A DNA stretch of 64,000 bases from Imperialibacter sp040222815. GTDB taxonomy: Bacteria > Bacteroidota > Bacteroidia > Cytophagales > Cyclobacteriaceae. The DNA is taken from NCBI RefSeq assembly GCF_040222815.1, contig NZ_JAVKCH010000025.1:139651-203650 (forward strand). The letters are read 5' to 3'. The first letter of the stretch is position 1, and each line of letters starts with the position of its first letter. Both the position numbers and the translations under genes were made by a program. Under the pieces are notes generated by a model. That model searched no databases and was not told the DNA's origin. It saw nothing but the letters and a program-made list of their open reading frames with translations. This document shows, piece after piece, positions 19,459 to 29,132 of the stretch.

Positions 19459-22400
19459 ATGGTCGCAGATGTTTTTATAAAAAGACCCGTAACCGCCATC
19501 GTCATATCTATTGTGATTGTGCTGGTTGGTCTGATAGCGATGAGCACATTGCCCATCTCTCAATACCCTGATATTACGCCTCCCACGGTAGCAGTGAGTG
19601 GCCTGTATATAGGAGCTGATGCTGAAACAGTGGAGCAAACCACCACCACGGCGATAGAAACGCAAATAAACGGTACGCCGGGCATGACCTACATGTCGAG
19701 CAATAGTACCAGCAGCGGTGCGAGTGGCGTCACTGTCACATTCGACATAGGCACTAATATCGACATTGCTACGCTCGACGTCCAAAACCGGGTAAGTGTG
19801 GCTGAGCCCACTCTTCCCGAGATTGTGAGGAGGTTGGGACTTACTGTGCGTAAAAGGAACCCGAGTATCTTTATGGCACTGGCTCTCTACTCTCCTGAAG
19901 GCACACATGATGCCACTTTCCTTGGCAACTTCGCCAATATCTACATGAAAGATGCCCTGCTCAGGGTAAAGGGAGTGGGGGATATCTTTTCAGTGGGCGA
20001 CGATTTTGGCATGCGTATTTGGCTGAATCCTCAAAAACTGGCCAATCTCAAAATTACCCCAGCCGAAGTGAACGCCGCCCTGCAGGAGCAAAATCTTCAG
20101 ATTTCGGCGGGAACAATTGGCAGCACACCTCAGGCATCGACGCAGACATTTGAGTTCAATATACTAACAAACGCCAGGATAAGCACCGTTGAAGATTTTG
20201 AAGATATTGTGGTAAAAACCAATCCAGTCACGGGAAATATGGTTTACCTCAAGGATATAGCCAGGGTAGAACTGGCCAAGTCCAGCTATGGTAACCATCC
20301 TTTTGTAATGGGTAAGCCGGCTTCGTTTGTTCTTCTCTACCTGGAGCCGGGTGCCAATGCTCTCGAAGCAAATCAGGGTGTGCGGGAAACTCTTGCAGAG
20401 CTTAAAGCCAGCTTCCCCAAAGACGTTGATTATCTGATTCCGTTAGAAACGACTTCTGTTGTGGAAGTGTCGCTCAAAGAGGTGGCCTTTACGCTCATGG
20501 AAGCCATGATTTTGGTGATCCTGGTAGTGTTTCTTTTCCTTCAGACCTTCAGGGCTACATTGATCCCCATCCTGGCGATCCCAGTGTCGCTGATTGGCAC
20601 CTTTATCTTCTTTATTCCCTTTGGCTTTACGATTAACACCCTTACACTGTTTGCGTTTGTGCTTGCCATCGGTATAGTCGTCGATGATGCCATTGTGGTG
20701 GTGGAATCGATTCAGCACAATATGGATACTCATAAGCTTTCAGCAAAGGACGCTACCATTAAGTCCATGAAGGAGATCTCTGCGCCGGTCATTGCCATCG
20801 CCCTTATTTTGGCTGCGGTGTTTGTTCCGGTTGGCTTTGTGCCAGGTATTATCGGCAAACTCTATCAACAATTCGCCATTACCATTGCCATTTCAGTATT
20901 GATTTCAGCCTTCGTTGCGCTGTCGTTGACACCGGCGTTGTGTATGTTGCTGTTGAGACCGTCTGATCAGTCTAAAAGCAAGAAAGGGCTGGAGTGGTTC
21001 TTCAGCCGGTTCAACCGTTGGTTCGACAAAGTGGCGGGTTCGTATACCAACGGGGTAAGAAAGTGGATCAAGGGAACTCCGTATGTGCTGGTGATGATGA
21101 TTTGCCTCTTCGTTGGGCTTTTCTTTCTGTTTCAAAACAAATCGACCGGCTTTATTCCTACTGAGGACGAAAAACGTTTTTTTGTGACGTATGAAATGGC
21201 AGAAGGCACGTCTACAAATCGGAGTATTGAAATGCAGTTGGAGCTTCAAAAGCGAATCATGACACTACCATCGCTGGATGTAGTGGGAGGTTTGGCCGGA
21301 TTGAACATCCTCACCTTTTCCAATAAATCGAACGTAGGAACACTGTTTGTGAACCTAAAACACTGGGACGAACGTGACCCCGAAACGGAGAGTGTGGAAA
21401 AAATCATTGGGCAGGTCATGGCCATGACTTCTGATATTAAAGAAGCCAGGGTACTGGCAATTGCCCCTCCGCCTATCCCGGGTCTTGGACGGTCGTCCGG
21501 ATTCACTTTCGAGCTGCTGCAAACCAGTAGCCCCGATGATATCTTCGGTTTTGAGGCGACCATGCAAAAGTTTATTGCAGCGGCTAATCAGCGGCCTGAG
21601 ATAGCAGCGGCCTACTCGTTCTTTTCGGCCCGTACCCCAGCTTACCAGGTCGACCTTGACAAGGAAAAGGCAAAAAAGATGGGCGTCAACGTGGCGCAGG
21701 CATATAGTACTTTGTCGACTTTGCTGGCAAGCAGCTACGTGAACGATTTTAATATCTACGGGAGAAACTTTAGGGTGGTAACCCAGGCCGATACTGTGTA
21801 CAGAAAAGACATCGATGACATCGGTAAGTACTTTGTGAAAAACAGTATGGGTGAGATGGTACCATTGAGCGCTCTTATCACCACCAAGGTGATAGAAACG
21901 CCGGCGCTTATCTCACACTACAATATCTACCGGTCGGCTGAGATTCTCGGCACTTACGCTCCGGGCTATAGCAGCGGCGATGCCCTGAAAGCGTTGCAGG
22001 AAGTGGCAGCCGAAGTACTCCCAAATGGTTATAGCTATGAGTTTGGTGGCATGAGCTACGAGGAAGTAAAGGCTGGCAATACGCAGAGTATCATATTTCT
22101 CGTGTCCATTGTCTTTGTCTTCCTGTTTCTGGCGGCACTCTACGAAAGCTGGTCTATTCCATTTTCGGTGCTGTTTGCCGTGCCTATCGGTGCCTTTGGC
22201 TCAATATTGACCCTCACATTTCTTCCGGGGCTTACCAACAATATCTATGCTCAAATTGGCTTGATTACGTTGATAGGGCTGGCAGCCAAGAACGCCATTC
22301 TGATTGTGGAATTTGCAAAAGAGCGAGTTGACGCCGGGCAGGACATTATAGAATCAACGCTAGAAGCTGTAAGGCTGCGTCTGCGGCCCATTATCATGAC

Positions 22401-22602
22401 GTCGCTGGCGTTCATTTTGGGTGTGCTGCCGTTGGCGATCTCCACGGGCGCCGGTGCTGAAGCCAGAAAAACCATTGGCTGGACGGTGGCAGGAGGGATG
22501 GTGGCGGCTAGCTCCCTGGCTATCTTTGTGGTGCCGGTACTCTACGTCGCTATTTCGAAAATTGCTTATAGGAGAAGAATGAGGAAGGCCGCAACCAGCT
22601 AG
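19459..22602 (+). CDS. RND multidrug efflux transporter (HAE1/AcrB family)
   Basis: 1047 residues, the full length for the family. Membrane helix 1 starts just after MVADVFIKRPVTA. The proton-relay aspartates are present in helix 4 (GIVVDDAIVVVE), and the partner lysine in helix 10 (GLAAKNAILIVEFAKE). Two large periplasmic loops each carry porter subdomains. The protein should use the proton gradient to export drugs, detergents or other amphiphiles through the adaptor and the TolC-like duct encoded upstream. It is the last gene of the operon and is followed by a strong terminator. Nothing suggests truncation. Confidence 0.95.
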   Translation: MVADVFIKRPVTAIVISIVIVLVGLIAMSTLPISQYPDITPPTVAVSGLYIGADAETVEQTTTTAIETQINGTPGMTYMSSNSTSSGASGVTVTFDIGTNIDIATLDVQNRVSVAEPTLPEIVRRLGLTVRKRNPSIFMALALYSPEGTHDATFLGNFANIYMKDALLRVKGVGDIFSVGDDFGMRIWLNPQKLANLKITPAEVNAALQEQNLQISAGTIGSTPQASTQTFEFNILTNARISTVEDFEDIVVKTNPVTGNMVYLKDIARVELAKSSYGNHPFVMGKPASFVLLYLEPGANALEANQGVRETLAELKASFPKDVDYLIPLETTSVVEVSLKEVAFTLMEAMILVILVVFLFLQTFRATLIPILAIPVSLIGTFIFFIPFGFTINTLTLFAFVLAIGIVVDDAIVVVESIQHNMDTHKLSAKDATIKSMKEISAPVIAIALILAAVFVPVGFVPGIIGKLYQQFAITIAISVLISAFVALSLTPALCMLLLRPSDQSKSKKGLEWFFSRFNRWFDKVAGSYTNGVRKWIKGTPYVLVMMICLFVGLFFLFQNKSTGFIPTEDEKRFFVTYEMAEGTSTNRSIEMQLELQKRIMTLPSLDVVGGLAGLNILTFSNKSNVGTLFVNLKHWDERDPETESVEKIIGQVMAMTSDIKEARVLAIAPPPIPGLGRSSGFTFELLQTSSPDDIFGFEATMQKFIAAANQRPEIAAAYSFFSARTPAYQVDLDKEKAKKMGVNVAQAYSTLSTLLASSYVNDFNIYGRNFRVVTQADTVYRKDIDDIGKYFVKNSMGEMVPLSALITTKVIETPALISHYNIYRSAEILGTYAPGYSSGDALKALQEVAAEVLPNGYSYEFGGMSYEEVKAGNTQSIIFLVSIVFVFLFLAALYESWSIPFSVLFAVPIGAFGSILTLTFLPGLTNNIYAQIGLITLIGLAAKNAILIVEFAKERVDAGQDIIESTLEAVRLRLRPIIMTSLAFILGVLPLAISTGAGAEARKTIGWTVAGGMVAASSLAIFVVPVLYVAISKIAYRRRMRKAATS

Positions 22603-22636
22603 TGCCTTAACCAAACTGATACAGCAAAAATTGAAC

Positions 22637-22665
22637 AGGCCCGGGGATAATCCGGGCCTTCTTAT
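22637..22665 (+). terminator. Rho-independent terminator of the efflux operon
   Basis: GGCCCGG and CCGGGCC form a perfect 7-base stem with a 7-base loop, followed by a T-rich tract. It begins about 35 bases after the RND stop codon. Confidence 0.85.
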
Positions 22666-22800
22666 TCTATCTTTTGGTCGAATTGTCATTCGATTTGGTT
22701 TCAATGTATGCTCCGTGTTGTAAGAAATCTAAATTTGATTCGTTCAATTTCTATACCGTTGTCAGAGACAGTATGCCATATATTAAATTGGATTATCCAC

Positions 22801-22808
22801 TATATTTG
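22801..22808 (+). promoter_or_regulatory. Candidate -7 element (TATATTTG)
   Basis: This is an exact TAnnTTTG match, 25 bases before the ATG of the DUF1080 gene. No convincing -33 TTTG at the right spacing was seen. Confidence 0.4.
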
Positions 22809-22833
22809 TGGTTGCACAAGAAGAATTTAAAGC

Positions 22834-23544
22834 ATGAAAAAGATTAAATCACTTTCCCTACTTTTTGCAACGTTCGCCCTATTTTCCTGTACCAGTGAAA
22901 AGCGAAGCGAAAGTGCGACAGCGGCTACAGGCGATCAGCCTGAAAATTCGACGCTACTTTTGGAAGGGAACACACTGGATCAGTGGCAAATGTATAGCCA
23001 GGATAGCATTAAAGGCTGGAGCCTGATTAATGGAGAGCTGCACGCTTCGGGCGCTGGCTGGGATGCAAATGAGGACATTATTACAAAAAAGACATTCGCC
23101 AATTTCGACTTATCGTTAGAATGGAAGGTCGCACCCGAAAATAGTTCAGGCATATTTTTTTATGTTCAGAGAGACAGCGATCAGCCTATTTACGAGTCTG
23201 CCCCGGAGTATCAGGTGATGGATGATAAAGGATGGCCGCAGCAAATGAAACCCAATCAATATACCGCTGCCAATTATGCGATGCATGCACCGATTGGCAC
23301 CGAAGTGAAGCCGGCTGGAGAATGGAATACTACTAGAATCACTGTCAACTATCCCCATGTTGAGCACTGGCTTAATGGAGTCAAAGTGGTAGAGTATGAC
23401 TTTGGCAGCGAAGATTGGGAAAATAGAAAAGCATCGGGTAAATGGGCAGAAGTTCCTAACTATGGCAAAGCGAAATCAGGCCATATCGGATTGCAGAATG
23501 CAGGAAAGGTGGTTTACAGGAACATCAAAATCAGACAACTATAA
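22834..23544 (+). CDS. DUF1080 (3-keto-disaccharide hydrolase-like) lipoprotein
   Basis: 236 residues; lipobox LFSC with C19, so it is probably attached to the outer membrane. The body has the concanavalin-like beta-sandwich pattern of DUF1080: LEGNTLDQWQMY near the start, then GWSLINGELHASG, a central NSSGIFFYVQRD, a conserved EYQVMDD, and WNTTRITVNYPHVEHWLNGVKVVEYD. Members of this family act on or bind glycans; several are now annotated as 3-keto-glycoside hydrolases. The next gene, 22 bases downstream, is a carbohydrate deacetylase, so both may act on the same sugar, but no transporter or SusCD pair is nearby to confirm this. Confidence 0.85.
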   Translation: MKKIKSLSLLFATFALFSCTSEKRSESATAATGDQPENSTLLLEGNTLDQWQMYSQDSIKGWSLINGELHASGAGWDANEDIITKKTFANFDLSLEWKVAPENSSGIFFYVQRDSDQPIYESAPEYQVMDDKGWPQQMKPNQYTAANYAMHAPIGTEVKPAGEWNTTRITVNYPHVEHWLNGVKVVEYDFGSEDWENRKASGKWAEVPNYGKAKSGHIGLQNAGKVVYRNIKIRQL

Positions 23545-23566
23545 TCGAAGCGCCTAAGCTGTCCCT

Positions 23567-24460
23567 GTGTTGAAAACCGGTACTCTGTTTATTAAACTCA
23601 TAGAAGCTCTTGGCTATTCGGAGAATAGTAAGTTGCTCATTATTCATGCCGACGATGCTGGCCTTTGTCATGCTGAAAATGTAGCTACGATGCAGGCAGT
23701 TGAAACTGGAATGGTCAACTCCTACAGTATCATGGTTCCGTGCCCTTGGTTTAACGAGATGGCACAATACGCAAAACGCAAGCCAAGCATAGATTACGGC
23801 ATCCATTTAACGCTAACTTGTGAATGGCAGGACTATAAGTTTGGCCCGGTTCTTCCGGCTGATGAAGTTCCGAGCCTGGTGGACAAAGATGGGTATTTTT
23901 ACCCAAGCAGGAAGTTGCTTGCCCAACATGCCGTAAGCGACGAGATACGAAAAGAGCTTAAGGCTCAGGTAGAAAGAGCCTTAAATTTTGGTTTGAGGCC
24001 TTCTCATTTGGACTCACACATGTACAGTGTTGGCGCACGTGCCGAATTTCTGGATATCTACAGAGGTTTAGGACGTTTTTACGGCCTACCGACATTGATC
24101 AATAGGCAAATGATGGAACAGGTTGGACTAAACGCAGACTTGCATATTCGCAAAGACGATTTGGTTGTAGACCGAGTTTTTCTCGGCACGTTTTCTGATT
24201 TTGAGAAAGGCCGTCTTGCCGACTATTATGAGCAGGTACTGAACCGGTTACCTTCTGGTTTGAATGTCATTTTGATCCACCCAGCCTTCGATAACCATGA
24301 GATGCAAGGTATTGCCATCAACCATCCCAACTTTGGGTCAGAATGGAGGCAGACTGACTATGACTATTTTTCCAGTCAGCGATGCCGAACTGCGCTTTTT
24401 GAAAATGACATCAAATTGATTACCTGGAGTGATATAAAAAATGTGATCAGCAAATCCTAG
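23567..24460 (+). CDS. YdjC/ChbG-family carbohydrate deacetylase
   Basis: 297 residues. No ATG is available before the catalytic motif: the first in-frame ATG is at residue 42, past HADDAG, and a stop lies at 23555, so GTG (23567) or the next codon TTG must be used. The metal-site residues of the family are present: D29-D30 in HADDAG, H80 in GIHLTL, and H147/H151 in HLDSHM. It should remove acetyl groups from an N-acetylated sugar in the cytoplasm; no signal peptide is seen. It is only 22 bases after the DUF1080 gene. Its stop codon overlaps that of the convergent reductase in the sequence CTAG. Confidence 0.85.
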   Translation: MLKTGTLFIKLIEALGYSENSKLLIIHADDAGLCHAENVATMQAVETGMVNSYSIMVPCPWFNEMAQYAKRKPSIDYGIHLTLTCEWQDYKFGPVLPADEVPSLVDKDGYFYPSRKLLAQHAVSDEIRKELKAQVERALNFGLRPSHLDSHMYSVGARAEFLDIYRGLGRFYGLPTLINRQMMEQVGLNADLHIRKDDLVVDRVFLGTFSDFEKGRLADYYEQVLNRLPSGLNVILIHPAFDNHEMQGIAINHPNFGSEWRQTDYDYFSSQRCRTALFENDIKLITWSDIKNVISKS

Positions 24461-25347
24461 CTCACATCCAATTGAGCCGGGGTCATTTTTATTTTTTCTC
24501 TTTCGATAAAGTCAACTAACCTAGTGGGGCTTTTGCCTGTTAGTTTTTCGAAGTTTTCAGAGATTTCAGGCTCTTCTTGAAACCTTGGTAAAAAGTGAAG
24601 CATCGTCATCACTAATGCGAAGCCTTTTTGAACGCCCTCATTTCTCTTTTTAAAGTAAAAACTTAACGGGTTGATACTGTTGAAACAAATTTCTGTGCCG
24701 ATCACTTTGCTCATTAGATAAGTGACCTGGTAGAAGTCTTTGTTTTCGGTGCCAGTAATATCGTAGCCAGCATTCTGATACTCAGGAAATGAGTTAATTA
24801 GCATGGCTGTAGCCTCTCCAATGTTCCCTATGTCAATCCAATTGAATTTGGCGTGTCCTGAAGGGAGTGTGATTGTGTGGTTCTTCCGGATTTCAGCTAA
24901 AAGCGTCGTTGTCAGGTTCTGCATAAAGTAGCCGGGACGGACAAAAATATACTTGAAGCCATAACTCCGTATAAGAGCTTCTATTTTGTTGTGAGGGATA
25001 ATGCTACTCTTTTCCACGCCTTGAACCGATAAAAAAACTATCTCTTCAATGCCACTTTCCTTAGCTGCCAGCAAAAGAGGTTGAAAGTACTTTTCAACTT
25101 CCGAAATATGGGGCGGCCTAAGAAGAAACAGCGTGTCAATACTTTCAAACGCCGAAGCAAACGAATTCCGATTTTCAAAATCAAACCATTCAAAGGACAA
25201 GCTCGGGTACCCTAAAAACTCTTTTTTTGCGCTCTCAACATCTCGGGCGGCGGCGATTATTTCGCATTCTTGGTTCAATTCGTTGAGAAAGTGTATCACC
25301 TCTCTTCCGATGTTTCCCGTTGCACCAGTTACTAGTACTCTTTTCAT
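24457..25347 (-). CDS. NmrA-like NAD(P)-binding protein (atypical short-chain reductase)
   Basis: 296 residues. The N-terminal Rossmann motif GxxGxxG is clear (VTGATGNIG), followed by the second strand ending AAARD and the NmrA-type stretch (FDFENRNSFASAFESIDTLFLLRPPH). It lacks the classical YxxxK pair, as expected for NmrA-like redox sensors or quinone reductases. It is cytoplasmic. The gene is convergent with the deacetylase, sharing CTAG, and divergent from the FAS1 gene. Base use is somewhat more AT-rich than in its neighbours. Substrate unknown. Confidence 0.85.
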   Translation of the reverse strand: MKRVLVTGATGNIGREVIHFLNELNQECEIIAAARDVESAKKEFLGYPSLSFEWFDFENRNSFASAFESIDTLFLLRPPHISEVEKYFQPLLLAAKESGIEEIVFLSVQGVEKSSIIPHNKIEALIRSYGFKYIFVRPGYFMQNLTTTLLAEIRKNHTITLPSGHAKFNWIDIGNIGEATAMLINSFPEYQNAGYDITGTENKDFYQVTYLMSKVIGTEICFNSINPLSFYFKKRNEGVQKGFALVMTMLHFLPRFQEEPEISENFEKLTGKSPTRLVDFIEREKIKMTPAQLDVS

Positions 25348-25543
25348 TTTCTTAGTTATACAATTCCACGTTTACCAGAGCAATCGAAAGGGCAAATACC
25401 CACTATTCAAATTGTGCCTTTCACCGAAATGGCAAACAATTATACCAAAATCAAACTAGTAAGTCAGAGCATTTTCTCTTCAGACGACACGCCGGTACCG
25501 CAGGCTATTGATTGCCTTCACATGGCAAGTTTGGATAGTTGGC

Positions 25544-25563
25544 TTTTTGAGCTAGCTCAAAAA
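25544..25563. promoter_or_regulatory. 20-base perfect palindrome between divergent genes
   Basis: TTTTTGAGCTAGCTCAAAAA lies between the NmrA-like gene (start 25347, minus) and the FAS1 gene (start 25631, plus). Neither strand has a T run after the stem as a terminator needs, so an operator is more likely. Confidence 0.4.
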
Positions 25564-25630
25564 AAAACATCCTTTTTCGAAAACCTATTTGCGAACACTC
25601 TGTTCGGACTGCAATCAAACAAAAGCAATC

Positions 25631-26137
25631 ATGAAAAAATTATTCGTTCTAATGCTCGCTTTAGCTACTTCATCAGTGGCTTTCAGTCAGGGAAAAGATG
25701 TTGTCGATATTGCGATCGGCTCTGCGGATCACACTACGCTTGTTGCTGCAGTAAAAGCGGCTGACCTAGTTGCCACGCTGAAAGGTGAAGGGCCCTTCAC
25801 TGTATTTGCGCCAACCAACGCTGCGTTTGCAAAACTTCCGGCAGGCACTGTTGAAAGCTTATTGAAGCCGGAGAACAAAGCACAGTTGGCAAAAATATTA
25901 ACCTACCATGTAGTACCCGGAAGATTCGATGCTGCTGCCGTTGTGGCCGCTATCAAAAGTGGGAAGGGAAAGGCGGAATTAACAACTGTGAGTGGTGGTA
26001 GGCTAGTTGCGTCGATGGAGGGAATGAAGGTGAAATTGACTGACGAATCAGGCAATGCTTCATATGTAACAGCAACTGATCTAAAGGGTACAAATGGCTT
26101 TGTTCATGTCATTGATACTGTGGTGTTACCCAAGTAA
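25631..26137 (+). CDS. Secreted FAS1 (fasciclin/beta-Ig-H3) domain protein
   Basis: 168 residues from the ATG at 25631, which starts a standard signal peptide (MKKLFVLMLALATSSVAFSQ). The upstream in-frame start at 25589 is rejected. One complete FAS1 domain follows, with both conserved boxes: GPFTVFAPTNAAFAKLP and, after the YHVVPG motif, the C-terminal NGFVHVIDTVVLP. FAS1 domains mediate cell-surface adhesion and small-ligand binding; single-domain secreted forms are common in Bacteroidota. It is monocistronic and followed at once by a terminator. Confidence 0.93.
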   Translation: MKKLFVLMLALATSSVAFSQGKDVVDIAIGSADHTTLVAAVKAADLVATLKGEGPFTVFAPTNAAFAKLPAGTVESLLKPENKAQLAKILTYHVVPGRFDAAAVVAAIKSGKGKAELTTVSGGRLVASMEGMKVKLTDESGNASYVTATDLKGTNGFVHVIDTVVLPK

Positions 26138-26156
26138 TTTATCCTATTGAGTTGAT

Positions 26157-26187
26157 CAAAAGCCCCCTTTCACGGAGGGCTTTTTTG
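26157..26187 (+). terminator. Terminator between FAS1 and the convergent permease
   Basis: AAAGCCC pairs with GGGCTTT, followed by a run of T. It starts about 20 bases after the FAS1 stop. The A run on the other side may let it serve the minus-strand permease as well. Confidence 0.75.
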
Positions 26188-26207
26188 TTAATTTATTCGA
26201 AGCCATC

Positions 26208-28805
26208 TTACTCCGTTCGCAACTGCTCCACAGGATTCAACTTACTGGTTTGCATCATTTTGTAGCCCACAGCACTTACAACAATCCCAAGAATGATCAT
26301 GGTTGGCCAAACATAGTGGAGAAGGTCAATGTCGATATGGTAGGCATAGATACTATCAAAAACAGCGTTCATCACCACTGACCCGCCGGTAAGGCCAATG
26401 AGGGCGGCGATACCAAGGATCCAATAGATGTCCCTTCCCAGCAGGTGGGTGATCTGCTGCCACGAGGCGCCCATTACTTTCCGAACACCAAACTCCTTCT
26501 TTCGCTTTTGTGCGATAAGTGAAATGAGCGTGTACAGCCCAAGAATAGATATAAGAATGGAAATAGTGGCCACTATCGTGCTGATATTGATCATGATAAA
26601 GTTGGTTTGCCTCACCTGCTGCATAACGTCTTCCTGAAGAAACCCACCGTAGAGCTCCTGTGGAAACAGCTCATACCATAGGGCTTCCAATTCCCTGTTT
26701 TTGTCTGTTGTCAATCCATCCACTTTCAGTGTGGCATAGCTGTAACTTGAAGGAGCTTCAAGGCGCATCATACAAGGCTTTACCTTGTTGTCGAACATGA
26801 TTTGGCGCAGATTGAAGTTCTCCACTACGCCAATCACAGTGTATTTCTCCCCATTAAATGTGACCGGCTTGTTGAGCGCATCGCCTCCCAGCTGCTCTTC
26901 AAGCATTTTGTTGATCACCACTTCTTTCCTGGCCTCGCCTGTGTTGGTCTCACTTTGCGAAAACATTGAGCCATTGATGAGCCTTACTTCCAGTGTTTCA
27001 AGGTATCCGGCACCTACACCCAGTTCGGCGACTTCATATTCCTGACCATTGAAACCAATTGAGTGGTTGTTAAAGCTGAACCCAATCAGCGAGCTCGTAC
27101 CAGCCATTTGCCTGACATCAGTTTGCTGTTTCAGGCGATCTTCTAATGCAGTGTACTGTTGGGGTTGACTCAAAGGAATATTAATCACTCCCCCAAGGTC
27201 ATAGCCTCTATCGAGCCTTTCCTGATACGATGCGTTGTCGGCGGTGACCAGCAGGCCAAATATATTGTAGAAGCAGAGCGTAAACTGCATTGTAAGCAGT
27301 ACCGTCATCAGCCTATTCTTACCAGAAAGCACTACTTTGTTTCTGAAGATGGCAAGCGAGGGAAACTTTGAAATGTAGAAAGCAGGGTAGGAACTTGCCA
27401 TCAGCCCGACACACAACACCAGTACCAAACCAAAGTATACAAAAGTGGTCCATGGAATCTGATCAGGTTGAATGATCTCGTAGCTCATCATGGCATTGTA
27501 GCCTGGAATCATATAATAGGTAAGGGCCAGCGCAATCACCACAGCTATCCCTATCATCAGGAAGTTTTCCAGAATGAACTGGGCAATTGTGCTCGTTCTA
27601 TTTCCTCCCAGCACTTTTCGCACAGCGATCTCTTTGAGGCGGTTGCCCGACAGCGCAATACTGGTGTTGATAAAATTGAAGCAGGCCAAAAGCAAAATAC
27701 CAATGGCAGAACCCAACGTGCCAGCTACTGCTGCCGGATGCATTTGCGGTACAAAAGCCGAGTTGTGCAACGATGCCTCTAGGGCTGGCCACTCCAGTAT
27801 ATTGTCGAGTCTGTACCCACTGATTTGTAAGTCCTTGTTCGCTTGGTTCTGAACATCCAGGTAAGTATTCATTTGTGACACCGCCCTGGTCATATCGCCT
27901 TCAGGTGCGTAAATAAACGTGCCATCGATCCAATTGGACCAGCTATTTTCATCTATTCCATAAAAGTCTGATAAGTGATCAAAGTCGGCAATGACAGACA
28001 GCCTGAAGCTCGTATTGTTAGGGAGCTTTGGGAAAACGTCTTTCACAGTCAATAGCCGTTCCTGATGATTTGGCAATATAACCGTCAGCAGTTTGCCAAC
28101 CGGATAAGGCTCGCCAAAGAACTTCATAGCCGTTTCATCCGACACATAAACTTCACCATGGCTCAGGGCTGGCAATGGTTCGTTGTTGATATTTATCAAA
28201 TCAAAGTAGCGAATGAAGCCAGGGTCGGTAAAGGACAAGCCTTCCATGAACAGCTTATGTCCGCTTCCGGTGCCAGCCTGGTTCTCAAGCTTCACAGCTA
28301 TGCGCTCGTCGTGATAGCGAAAGGCTGCTATGCCGACGAGGTTCAGGGCAGGGGCAAGGGCTGCCGGACTGGTACCTACGGTTGACTCACCAATGCGCAG
28401 TCCGTTGACTTTATAAAGGGATGTCGCCTCAGGGAAATATTCGTTGAAAGTATCGTTGAACCGATAGTTGAAATACCCGATGGTGCCGATGGAAAGCGCA
28501 AGGGCCATACCCAGAATATTGGCTCCTATATAGAATGGATTGTGCTTGAAGGCCCGAATGGAAGTAATAAGGTAATTTCCTGGCAACTGACTGATCCTCA
28601 CGGCAGGTACGTTTTTGATTACAGATGGACGCATCAGCTTTAGTATCTCTAGCCGGTAAATGCTTCGTGCTCGCTTCAAACCAAAGCTTTCAATGTTTTC
28701 TCCAAAAGCCTCTTCCAGGTCTCCCTGAAGCTCTTCGAACAGTTCTTCCCTGCAAAACCATTGTAGCAGCCGGAACCAAAACTTGGGTAAGTGCGGATGA
28801 CTCAT
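26208..28805 (-). CDS. FtsX/MacB-type ABC permease with N-terminal prefix domain (padR partner)
   Basis: 865 residues from the ATG at 28805, chosen because it overlaps the padR stop as ATGA; a start 10 codons earlier lies inside padR. About 70 soluble residues (FWFRLLQWFCREEL ... MRPSVIKN) precede the first membrane helix, a prefix seen in PadR-linked permeases. Then come two copies of the MacB unit: a periplasmic domain and FtsX core with KEIAVRKVLGG in the first half and KKEFGVRKVMGAS in the second. It should act with a separate ATPase to move lipids, lipoproteins, peptides or to transmit a signal across the inner membrane. No ATPase gene is nearby. It is co-transcribed with padR. Confidence 0.9.
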   Translation of the reverse strand: MSHPHLPKFWFRLLQWFCREELFEELQGDLEEAFGENIESFGLKRARSIYRLEILKLMRPSVIKNVPAVRISQLPGNYLITSIRAFKHNPFYIGANILGMALALSIGTIGYFNYRFNDTFNEYFPEATSLYKVNGLRIGESTVGTSPAALAPALNLVGIAAFRYHDERIAVKLENQAGTGSGHKLFMEGLSFTDPGFIRYFDLININNEPLPALSHGEVYVSDETAMKFFGEPYPVGKLLTVILPNHQERLLTVKDVFPKLPNNTSFRLSVIADFDHLSDFYGIDENSWSNWIDGTFIYAPEGDMTRAVSQMNTYLDVQNQANKDLQISGYRLDNILEWPALEASLHNSAFVPQMHPAAVAGTLGSAIGILLLACFNFINTSIALSGNRLKEIAVRKVLGGNRTSTIAQFILENFLMIGIAVVIALALTYYMIPGYNAMMSYEIIQPDQIPWTTFVYFGLVLVLCVGLMASSYPAFYISKFPSLAIFRNKVVLSGKNRLMTVLLTMQFTLCFYNIFGLLVTADNASYQERLDRGYDLGGVINIPLSQPQQYTALEDRLKQQTDVRQMAGTSSLIGFSFNNHSIGFNGQEYEVAELGVGAGYLETLEVRLINGSMFSQSETNTGEARKEVVINKMLEEQLGGDALNKPVTFNGEKYTVIGVVENFNLRQIMFDNKVKPCMMRLEAPSSYSYATLKVDGLTTDKNRELEALWYELFPQELYGGFLQEDVMQQVRQTNFIMINISTIVATISILISILGLYTLISLIAQKRKKEFGVRKVMGASWQQITHLLGRDIYWILGIAALIGLTGGSVVMNAVFDSIYAYHIDIDLLHYVWPTMIILGIVVSAVGYKMMQTSKLNPVEQLRTE

Positions 28806-29128
28806 AACAGTTGTGTTGAAGGGACAAGGCTCCACATTTCGTCTCTGAGGGTTTTCATTTCCCTGAGGCTGGCTTTGCCACTCACAGTGAGCGCATAGTA
28901 GCGCTTGCGCCGACCGCCACGTTCTTGAGTAGCACCGCCATAGTGGGAGGTAACAAACCCTTTTTCGCTCAATCGTGTGAGAGCTGTGTGCAATGCGCCC
29001 CGGCTCAAACGCCTGTTGAGTCTTTCACTGATGTCCTGCTGAATTTTCAGTCCATAAGCATCTTCATCAAGTATCAGTATCGAAAGAAGTATAACCTCTT
29101 GTAATTCACCGAGCTGCGTTCCCTTCAT
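28802..29128 (-). CDS. PadR-family transcriptional regulator (first pair)
   Basis: 108 residues, the usual size of small PadR proteins: a winged helix (QLGEFEEVI-type start, here ELQEVILLSILILDEDAYGLKIQQDISERL) with the second half SRGALHTALTRLSEKGFVTSHYG and a wing rich in arginine (GGRRKRYYALTVSG). PadR proteins are mostly repressors responsive to toxic small molecules. It overlaps the permease start by four bases (ATGA), so the two products are translationally coupled. The upstream motif at 29133-29147 is shared with the second padR gene. Confidence 0.92.
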   Translation of the reverse strand: MKGTQLGELQEVILLSILILDEDAYGLKIQQDISERLNRRLSRGALHTALTRLSEKGFVTSHYGGATQERGGRRKRYYALTVSGKASLREMKTLRDEMWSLVPSTQLL

Positions 29129-29132
29129 AGTA

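Noticed and set aside
25414..25764. 116-codon frame overlapping the FAS1 gene start
   Set aside because: It runs through the palindrome and then out of frame through the FAS1 signal peptide; the FAS1 frame is clearly real.
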